Assembly (NCBI RefSeq): GCF_905475465.1
Contig: NC_062250.1
Span: forward strand, 8,392,501-8,456,500
Source: Pieris napi
Taxonomy: Eukaryota; Arthropoda; Insecta; Lepidoptera; Pieridae
Length of the DNA stretch: 64,000 nt
Direction of reading: 5' to 3'
Part shown: piece after piece, positions 56,962 through 64,000 of the stretch
How the letters are laid out: each line of letters starts with the position of its first letter
Position numbering within the stretch: position 1 is the stretch's first letter
Program-made: the position numbers and the translations under genes
The notes under the pieces: model-generated
Seen by the model: the letters and a program-made list of their open reading frames with translations, nothing else
What the model was told of the DNA's origin: nothing
The model's database searches: none

Positions 56962-58397
56962 TAGACCAGTGCAGATAGCCTTTAAAATAAATAAAAAGTG
57001 AAAAAAATTACAGTAGGATGAAACCCATTAGAAAAGCAGGGGAATATGATCAAAATGAAAGGAAAAATAAATTACGGTCGATCTGAGGTCGGGAAGGGGT
57101 AGGGGGGGAGTTTTAAGGGTAAAAAACGGTTTATCTCGATTTCCGGCAAAACTACAAGTCCTATCGAAGAAAGTTAAATGGCAAAGTTGGAGGTAATAAA
57201 AAGATCTAAAACTTTTGTATTCACACATTTTTCACATAACCTCAAAATTTATGTGAAAAATTCAAAAAACCAAGTTTTTGGTTTTTAATTTTTATCTTTT
57301 ACAAAAATATTTTTTTTTTAACGAAATTTGGTGAAAACTTACCTTTCTATGTCCCAAATACGCTGTAATTTATTTGATTAAAAATATTTATTTGTTCACC
57401 TTATTTTGAATTAATATCGAAAAAACACCCTAATTTTCAATCGAAAATTCTGACGTCAAAATTTCAGCTTTTTTCAAAAAGTTGGTGTGCTTTCATTTCG
57501 TTGAAATCTCTACTTTCCTATGGTAAAAAAATATATATATATTACCATAGTAAATCTTCTCAGAAAATGCAAAAAATCGTATGCAGTAACGCCCAGACCC
57601 GTCATCCCCTTCCCTACTTATCTATGAATCTTCTTTAAATTATAATCAGATGCCTATTTATTACTATTTTAAGATAACTTATATATACCTGAGTGACCTA
57701 AAAAAAAATTTAGCCTTTAGATGGGCTAAAATTTTCGTATTTCATAGAGAAGTAAGGAAGGGGATGACAGGTCTGGGCGTTACTGCATACGATTTTTTGC
57801 GTTTTCTGAGAAGATTTACTATGGTAATATATATATATTTCTTTACCATAGGAAAGTAGAGATTTCAACGAACTGAAAGCACACCAACTTTTTGAAAAAA
57901 GCTGAAATTTTGACGTCAGAATTTTCGATTGAAAATTAGAGTGTTTTTTCGATATTAATTCAAAATAAGGTGAACAAATAAATATTTTTAATCAAATAAA
58001 TTACAGCGTATTTGGGACATAGAAAGGTAAGTTTTCACCAAATTTCGTTAAAATAAAAAGAAATTTGTAAAAGATAAAAATTAAAAACCAAAAACTTGGT
58101 TTTTTGAATTTTTCACATAAATTTTGAGGTTATGTGAAAAATGTGTAAATACAAAAGTTTTAGATCTTTTTATTACCTCCAACTTTGCCATTTAACTTTC
58201 TTCGATAGGACTTGTAGTTTTGCCGGAAATCGAGATAAACCGTTTTTTACCCTTAAAACTCCCCCCCTACCCCTTCCCGACCTCAGATCGACCGTAATTT
58301 ATTTTTCCTTTCATTTTGATCATATTCCCCTGCTTTTCTAATAGGTTTCATCCTACTGTAATTTTTTTAGGTTTCAATAATTATCGGCACTGGTCTA
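56962..58397. mobile_element. Long-TIR element 2 (giant palindrome), TAGACCA termini, TSD TAA
   Basis: Outermost 11 bp TAGACCAGTGC inverted at both ends, flanked by TAA (56959-56961, 58398-58400). After ~25 diverged bases come arms of ~590 bp (about 57002-57605 and 57757-58370), nearly perfect inverted copies, including a polyG run (GGGGTAGGGGGGGAG). The centre is ~150 bp. Mirror open frames 57028-57228 and 58141-58341 are the same sequence on opposite strands, not genes. Non-autonomous DNA transposon of unassigned superfamily. Confidence 0.85.
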
Positions 58398-58620
58398 TAA
58401 GTTTCTAGTCATAAAAAAGTATTGGAAATGTTATCCTTTTATTTGGATATGATTACTATATATAGCATGGTGGGTTGGTACCAATGTTCTTACAAACATT
58501 TCGCCCAGGTTATCGGGTGAATACACCGTGACCCGGTCACTTGCATCGATTTGTTGCAACTGCTGAATACCATTGATTTTAATCAAGTAGACAGAAAATG
58601 GCGTATTAGGTTTGAAGATA

Positions 58621-58888
58621 TCTCATATATGAAATTCTCGTGTCACGGTGTTTGTAATAAAACTCCTCCGAAATGGCTTGACCGATTTTCGTGTAATTTT
58701 GAGTGCATATCGGTTAGATCTGCGAATTGGACAACATCTATTTTTCATCCCCCTCAATGTTAAGGGTTAGGTTAGGTTCGGTCCTCCCCTACATTTATTT
58801 TTTAGACAAAATTTTAATTTTAATTTTTTTATTATAGTTACCTACCTGTTAGTTATACTTGGCAAAACAACGTTTACTGGGTCGCTAG
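58621..58888 (+). mobile_element. Non-autonomous Helitron, family A (268 bp)
   Basis: 5' A|TCTCATATATGAAATTCTCG, 3' GGCAAAACAACGTTTACTGG then GTCGCTAG|T, opposite in orientation to the other family-A copies. The 3' stem is partly decayed. Confidence 0.7.
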
Positions 58889-59131
58889 TAATATTCTAAA
58901 AACAAAAGTTTATACAAAAATGATATCTAAAATAATACTGTATTTGGTTTACGCAAGGTTATTACATAATGTAATCAATTAGCCTTTATTAAGGAAATTT
59001 AATTCAAAATATATATTGACGTACATATTATAACAATTTAGTATTCACAAAAAATCGTTTTAATATAATAAAAGTGTTGTAATAGTAAAAGAATTCATAT
59101 TTCTTTTTGTTATTGTTGTGTTATTGTAGAA

Positions 59132-59205
59132 AAACAATTACTTTTACTCAAATTTTATGTAAAAGTTGGCGAAATGAGTTACCCACCACAAAACGCCTGT
59201 TAAAA
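59132..59205 (+). repeat. Short interspersed repeat, copy 1
   Basis: ATTTTATGTAAAAGTTGGCG and TACCCACCA... recur at 61068-61150 in the same orientation. Followed here by AACGCCTGTTAAAAGGCGTT, itself an inverted repeat. Confidence 0.55.
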
Positions 59206-59341
59206 GGCGTTTTCTTTAAGTTTGACCATACATTGATAATAATAAAATCCTATTAATAGAAATCTAGCATTAATATTCGTCGTTTACAATACCTGGAGTG
59301 CGTTGCAGTACTTGATTTCTTTGGATTTTTATTTGTATGAT

Positions 59342-59355
59342 GTCACCATGGCAAC
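59342..59355. promoter_or_regulatory. X-box-like site (RFX type)
   Basis: GTCACCATGGCAAC fits the RFX X-box half-sites with a 2-bp spacer. No gene recognised nearby. Confidence 0.25.
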
Positions 59356-60741
59356 GGGATATATTGGCATCTAATATTTATTACGTTCTATTAACCTACT
59401 TAAATCGTGCAATTTGTTTCAAATGTTTCGTTTTAAAAAAGGTTTTAAAACTAAAGTTTTAATAAATATGCACTAATTTAGAACGAACTTTTTAAAATAT
59501 TCATTTATTTAAATATATCAATACTTCATTCATTAATCATTTACCCAATCTTAAACTGAGAAAATAAGTTGACTTTATATTATACGTAATATAAGAATAT
59601 TTGTAATAATCTTATTGTACCCCAGAAAGTTTATTCTGTATATTTAATATACACGAACGTTTCACGATAACTCTAAAAAGTAACCAAACTCCATTCTATA
59701 TACTTTACTCGACAGATAAGATTCCCTTGTCTGTCAAATAATTTGTATAATTTTGTAATAAATAAATCCTTTACTTTTAATGTTCGTCTGGGAGTATTGA
59801 AATTAAATTTTTAAATATTTTAGTTCATTGAACATGTCTGTATAATTTATCTTGCTCGACTTGGACACTGTAATTTATAGTCCATGCGTCTCTTGTGTAT
59901 TTGCGGAGCTTAAAACCATTGTACTATAAATTGTGCTTCAGAAAGTAATAGAACGAATTGTAGCCAAGATTTCAGCAAGATTTTGCATTTCGATAATTGT
60001 TACTAGCAAAGAGATTATATGGAAAAATTTACACAAAAATCTATGATAAGCTAGTTTTTCTTTTCTTCAGTAGCGATAATATTATACACATATTTTTCTA
60101 GTAAATTGAACAATTAAATAAATCTGAATTTCTAAATCTCTTCAGACGCAGAATAAGTTTAATTTTTTACATGGTCTTTGAGGTCTTTGATTTTAACGTA
60201 AATATATAGTCATATATGTGATTGTATATATATAATCATAGACTTCTATACAATGTTCTTATATACTTAAACATAGTTCTTTATGACTAAACATTATACC
60301 TCATACATTTGGGTGTGAAATGAAATGATCAAAGACTTATACGATATTACAATTACATGCCGTGCTAATTCTTAATAAACTACATACAAATATATATATC
60401 CGTAACAAAAATGGCAACCCCAAGATCGTTTAATGCATACCAAACAAGGCACATGAAGTAGAAATCTCAGCCGTATTAGTATAATGAGGGGAGCATGCGT
60501 GAGATTCCGCTGTGATCACGTCAATTCAATCTGTGCAGCCTCCAGTTCCCGGCACACTCCGAGATCCTCGCATATTTTGATTCAAGGACGACGTTATTAA
60601 CTTCCTACACTTGGCCTTGGCAAATAGCTTTGCGTTTAATTCCTGAATATTTGCTTTAAATCAACACAACAGCTTAGAACAATTGGACTTTTTGAAGCGG
60701 CGGAATAGGAGGAAGGAATTATTGTAAAAAAAAATTTTTTT

Positions 60742-60845
60742 TTATAGAACAGGGGGCAAAAGGGCAGCAGGCTAACCTGATGTTAAGTGATACCGTGCCG
60801 GTACTTTCAATGCCAGAGGTCTCGCGAGTGCGTTGCCGGCCTTTA
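60742..60845 (-). repeat. LINE family B 3' tail scrap
   Basis: Plus strand TATAGAACAGGGGGCAAA, CCTGATGTTAAGTGATA and GCGAGTGCGTTGCCGGCC are the complement of the tail at 35990-36090. Confidence 0.65.
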
Positions 60846-61067
60846 ATATATTTTTGATATGCTCTAAAAATTTTGAATTTATTATTTTTACATTAAAGTT
60901 ATATAAATTGAAGCTGGAATTGTAAGAGATTATTAATCGAATCTATTTAAAGTTTATTTATTTTTAGACAAAAGAAATATAATAACTCAAATTTTAATTA
61001 ACTATTACGTGCTTGATATCGTTGAAAGAGGTATGAGGTATTGGCAACTATTTTTCATTCCTTATTA

Positions 61068-61150
61068 ATTGTAAAAAACATTACCTTTAACCGGAATTTT
61101 ATGTAAAACTTGGCGAAATTAGTACCCACCATTTTATGAAACGCCCGTCA
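61068..61150 (+). repeat. Short interspersed repeat, copy 2
   Basis: ATTTTATGTAAAACTTGGCG, TTAGTACCCACCA and AAACGCCCGTCAATTG align with 59132-59205. Confidence 0.55.
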
Positions 61151-61509
61151 ATTGCGGTAAATAAGAAAGAAACCTCATCTTACGTATTCCAATTCCAAGT
61201 TATAAAATCCATACACAATTCTATTGTCATACATTTCTTCCATTCTTATCAATAAATGTGTATGCAATCGTTTTCCATATCTTTTTAGCTCCACTGAACA
61301 CGAATACTCTGTAAGCGTTCATGTTTGAAAACTAACTTATTGAAACTATGTTCCAACTGTTTTTATTGAAATATTCAAGTAAAAGCTTACATAGAAGTTA
61401 TTACAATCAATTGAACTTTTGAAATAGCTTAAGTTTTATACACCCACTGTTTATTTAAGAAACACGTGTGGGATATTTTTTATAATATGAACCTCACTTA
61501 TGACGCTTG

Positions 61510-61776
61510 GGGAGCGTTCAAGTATTACGTCACGCAATTTTTGGAGATTATTGACCCCCCCCCCATGTAACGCACCGTAACGTTTTTCTGTATCCAATAG
61601 TAAAGTGACCGCCCAGTGACTCTTTATACCTAAAAGTTACTATTATGTGGTGTAAAGTACTGGAAAGTCGAAAATAATATTAAAAATAACGCGTAATTCA
61701 ATCCCCGCCCCGCGTCGTAACGTACACAAGGACCCCCTCCCCCACAAAATTCGTTACGTAATACTTGAACGCTCCC
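61510..61776 (-). mobile_element. Harbinger-like MITE, copy 2 (267 bp)
   Basis: Same family as 34496-34769 but inserted in reverse: GGGAGCGTTCAAGTATTACG at both ends, flanks TTG and TTA (one mismatch from a TTA duplication). Contains the matching polyC run. Confidence 0.8.
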
Positions 61777-62611
61777 TTAACGAGTATTTAGCGGAAAGCG
61801 TATAAAACATTTTCACTTGAAGGGCTGATGAATTTAAACTGGAACTTATAATATAGTATTCTTTTAGGTCACACGTTCGGTTGTGGACGTAATGTAACGG
61901 TGTATAATGCGAAAAATAGTAATACCTACTTGAAATCGGTTTCGAAAAAACCAAAGAAGGCTTCACGGACGTGAAACTGGGTAAAATCTATTAATTTTTT
62001 AATAATTTAATTTATTAAAGGAGTTATACTTAAAATTAATAGAGTCGAAGAATTAGAGTAGAATTATTAGAGTTATTAGAGTAGTAAATGCACAAATGGG
62101 GTACTAGTAGTAGTACCCCATTTGTGCATATGTTTTGAACTAGCACCTAATTTTATCAAAGCAAAATAAATTAAATAAATAGGTACAGTAAATAAATCGT
62201 ACACTACAGTAATAGGTACAGTATATAAATAGGTATAGTAATGTAGATACATTATAATATTATACTAAAGATATACTTAGTTTTAGATATGTATATGAAG
62301 ATTTTACCCACGAATCAATGAATAATATGGTTATAATTTACAATAAACCCCACCAAACAAACAAAAGCAATTAGTGTTTGCCTAAATTGAGTTGCTAACG
62401 CTCGCAATAACGTGACAACTGTCACGCAATAAAAGCTTTAACAAACATTGGAACGTGACAAACTGGTTGCTATCGGATATGGTCAATCCGAATGACAGGA
62501 TATGAATTTTTAAATTAGTCTATAAGATAGATATTTGGAGATACTCGTACCCCAAAGGTTCATCACTTAGATTCAGTCATTGATAAGAATTATAGAACCA
62601 TTACATTGGAT
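61777..62611. other. Non-coding stretch
   Basis: Holds the hairpin at 62089-62128 and loosely repeated AATAGGTACAGTA units at 62180-62245. No gene. Confidence 0.5.
62089..62128. repeat. Perfect 18-bp hairpin
   Basis: TGCACAAATGGGGTACTA (62089-62106) and its exact reverse complement (62111-62128) with a GTAG loop. Confidence 0.75.
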
Positions 62612-62851
62612 TGTGGAAGACTCTGCCTGTAGCTGTGCCGTACTCGCAGACTAAATTTACCAATAAAATAAATAACAATTGTACCAATAAACTATTAGAG
62701 GAAACTCTTTGGTAATTTGCATACATATTATATCGTCATAGTTCGTTATTGAAAGTTGGCGTTGCTATGGTCTTGTTATGTTTTTATATTGTCAATTATT
62801 AATAAACTGGACTGCTGCACGCGACTACCGCTGCACACTTATAACCCAACA
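62612..62851 (+). repeat. Candidate 5' LTR of the copia element
   Basis: Begins TGTGGAAGAC and ends CAACA (TG...CA borders), 240 bp, with several AATAAA signals. It directly precedes the primer site. Borders are inferred because the partner LTR lies outside the window. Confidence 0.5.
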
Positions 62852-62853
62852 AA

Positions 62854-62867
62854 GGTTATGGGCCCAG
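62854..62867 (+). promoter_or_regulatory. Copia primer-binding site (initiator tRNA-Met half)
   Basis: GGTTATGGGCCCAG is complementary to the anticodon region of the insect initiator methionine tRNA, the half-tRNA primer known from Drosophila copia. Confidence 0.7.
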
Positions 62868-62927
62868 TCATAGTCCAGTAAATTAATAAAAAAAAAAGGG
62901 GGAACTAGAGTGCTTAACCTAGTAACG

Positions 62928-64000
62928 ATGGCGAGTGTGCGGATAGAATTACTAAGCCGTGATAATTACGACTCATGGCGAATCCAGGCCCAGGCTCTAT
63001 TGATCAAGAGCGATGTGTGGGGCTATGTGGATGGTAGCATTAAGAAGCCAGCTGAGCCAGCAGAGGCGTTGCTTTGGGAAGCGGCGGATGCAAAGGCGAG
63101 AGCGGAGATTATTCTCTCAATTAGTCCAGGTGAGCTACGACACATTAAGGGGACGAGTACGTCGCGAGAATGTTGGTTCAAATTAGAAAGCATCTTCGCG
63201 TCTTCGGGTCCCGCTAAGAAAGCGACACTGTTAAAGCAGCTCATATTACACAAGATGTGTGAGGAGGACGACATGCGTGAATATCTGTTAAGCTTCTTTG
63301 AAGCCAAAGAAAAGTTACTAGACATGGACATAAATATAAATAATGATCTTGCATCTATTATTTTACTCTATAGTCTGCCCCCAAGTTATGAGAACTTTAG
63401 ATGTGCGATGGAGACTAGAGATTCATTGCCAGACCCGAATTCTTTGAAAGTTAAAATTCTTGAAGAAGATGCCTCTAGGCGACAGCAAAGGAAGGAGACA
63501 GAGAGGGGGTCGTCAGCAATGTTCGCTAGGAGAAAAACCACGAAGAGTTCTACATCTAAAAATCCGCAGAATTATAAACCGGATCAAGCGTTTAAATTTA
63601 AATGTTACAGATGTCATAAATTTGGGCATAAAGCTTCGGAATGCCCGTGTAAAGGAACAAGGCAGGACTCAAAATGTGTTAGTGAGTTAGGTGCTAGTGA
63701 GAATTTTAACTCATGTGTTCTATCTGTTTCAGAGTGTAACGGAGTGATTGGTTCGGGATGTGGAGGAAACTGGCTCATAGATAGTGGGTGTACATCGCAC
63801 CTTTGTAGATCGAAAGGAAAATTTGACACCTTGACAAATTGCAGTAGTAAGTTAAGTTTGGCCACCAATGTGAGTACATTTGCAAAAGGTAAAGGAACTG
63901 TGAGTTTGAATGGGGAGGTTCCGATTAAACTATCAGACACTTTATATGTTCCCGATTTGCGATGCAACTTAATTTCCGTATCTAAAATTACAAGCAAAGG
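62928..64000 (+). CDS. Ty1/copia gag-pol polyprotein, N-terminal part (runs off the window)
   Basis: Polyprotein of an LTR retrotransposon, open without a stop for 357 codons to the window end. Start ATG at 62928. Gag: residues ~1-200 with the copia-type N-terminus (LLSRDNYDSWRIQAQALLI), TSRECWFKLESIF, TLLKQLILHKM and SLPPSYENF motifs. A CCHC zinc knuckle follows: Cys226, Cys229, His234, Cys239. The aspartic protease motif WLIDSGCTSHL has Asp285, and LYVPDLRCNLISVSK marks the start of the GAG-pre-integrase region. Integrase and reverse transcriptase would lie beyond 64000. The minus-strand frames at 63023-63331 and 63614-63997 are shadows. Intact and possibly young. Confidence 0.92.
   Translation, partial: MASVRIELLSRDNYDSWRIQAQALLIKSDVWGYVDGSIKKPAEPAEALLWEAADAKARAEIILSISPGELRHIKGTSTSRECWFKLESIFASSGPAKKATLLKQLILHKMCEEDDMREYLLSFFEAKEKLLDMDININNDLASIILLYSLPPSYENFRCAMETRDSLPDPNSLKVKILEEDASRRQQRKETERGSSAMFARRKTTKSSTSKNPQNYKPDQAFKFKCYRCHKFGHKASECPCKGTRQDSKCVSELGASENFNSCVLSVSECNGVIGSGCGGNWLIDSGCTSHLCRSKGKFDTLTNCSSKLSLATNVSTFAKGKGTVSLNGEVPIKLSDTLYVPDLRCNLISVSKITSK

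Larger units (their letters stand above)
58889..61505. other. Non-coding stretch with short repeats
   Basis: Contains duplicated blocks at 59132-59205 and 61068-61150, an X-box-like site at 59342, and a LINE family B scrap at 60742-60845. 60470-60620 is GC-richer and unexplained. No gene recognised. Confidence 0.45.

Noticed and set aside
57028..58341. Two identical 66-codon frames on opposite strands (57028-57228 and 58141-58341)
   Set aside because: They are the same palindrome arm read twice; not evidence of coding.
63023..63997. Minus-strand open frames (102 and 127 codons) and plus frame 63460-63690
   Set aside because: Overlap the copia gag-pol frame, which has clear CCHC and protease motifs.
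1..64000. CRISPR arrays, rRNA genes, bacterial operons
   Set aside because: No regularly spaced repeats, no rRNA motifs; all evidence points to an insect nuclear genome.

Overview
This window is AT-rich, intron-bearing animal nuclear DNA. It is very probably from a moth or butterfly, judging by the insect-type SIFamide-receptor exon, a mitochondrial pyruvate dehydrogenase gene with compact exons, and a dense load of lepidopteran-style transposable elements (Helitrons ending in CTAG, LINE tails, MITEs, a mariner, a copia element). Species identification is inference. No prokaryotic features, rRNA, intact tRNA or CRISPR array were seen.

Host genes. (1) A complete seven-exon gene on the minus strand, 15012 to 10033, encodes the pyruvate dehydrogenase E1 beta subunit (359 aa, all splice phases consistent). 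(2) The first coding exon of a peptide GPCR, best matched to the SIFamide receptor, lies on the plus strand at 27927-28446. It ends in a canonical GTGAGT donor, and I could not find its next exon in the remaining 35 kb. I recognise no other host protein gene.

Mobile DNA fills much of the rest. Main items: an apparently intact two-ORF LINE (49595-54182) whose ORF1 and ORF2 overlap in the -1 frame at a T TTA AAT heptamer directly before the ORF1 stop; a 1294-bp rosa-like (DD41D) mariner with TA duplications and one internal stop (17568-18861); the 5' part of a Ty1/copia retrotransposon running off the right edge (candidate LTR from 62612, open gag-pol from 62928); at least eight short non-autonomous Helitrons, several with A/T flanks and 3' hairpins, two abutting so precisely that insertion order can be read; two large inverted-repeat elements (841-2479 and 56962-58397) that share TAGACCA termini and 3-bp target duplications; MITEs resembling hAT, Harbinger and Tc1/mariner types, one nested inside a dead LINE; tRNA-derived SINEs; and many truncated LINE 3' ends in at least four families.

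Layout: 0-4.3 kb Helitrons, a long-TIR element and LINE relics; 4.3-9.8 kb sparse non-coding with one MITE; 9.8-15 kb PDH E1-beta; 15-27.7 kb Helitron, mariner, LINE relics, MITEs; 27.7-28.4 kb GC-rich block and receptor exon; 28.4-48.3 kb probable receptor intron or intergenic DNA rich in repeats; 49-54.2 kb intact LINE; 54.2-62.6 kb non-coding with the giant palindrome; 62.6-64 kb copia. The two host genes show no functional link. The strongest candidates for something undescribed are the LINE -1 frameshift arrangement and the TAGACCA long-inverted-repeat family.
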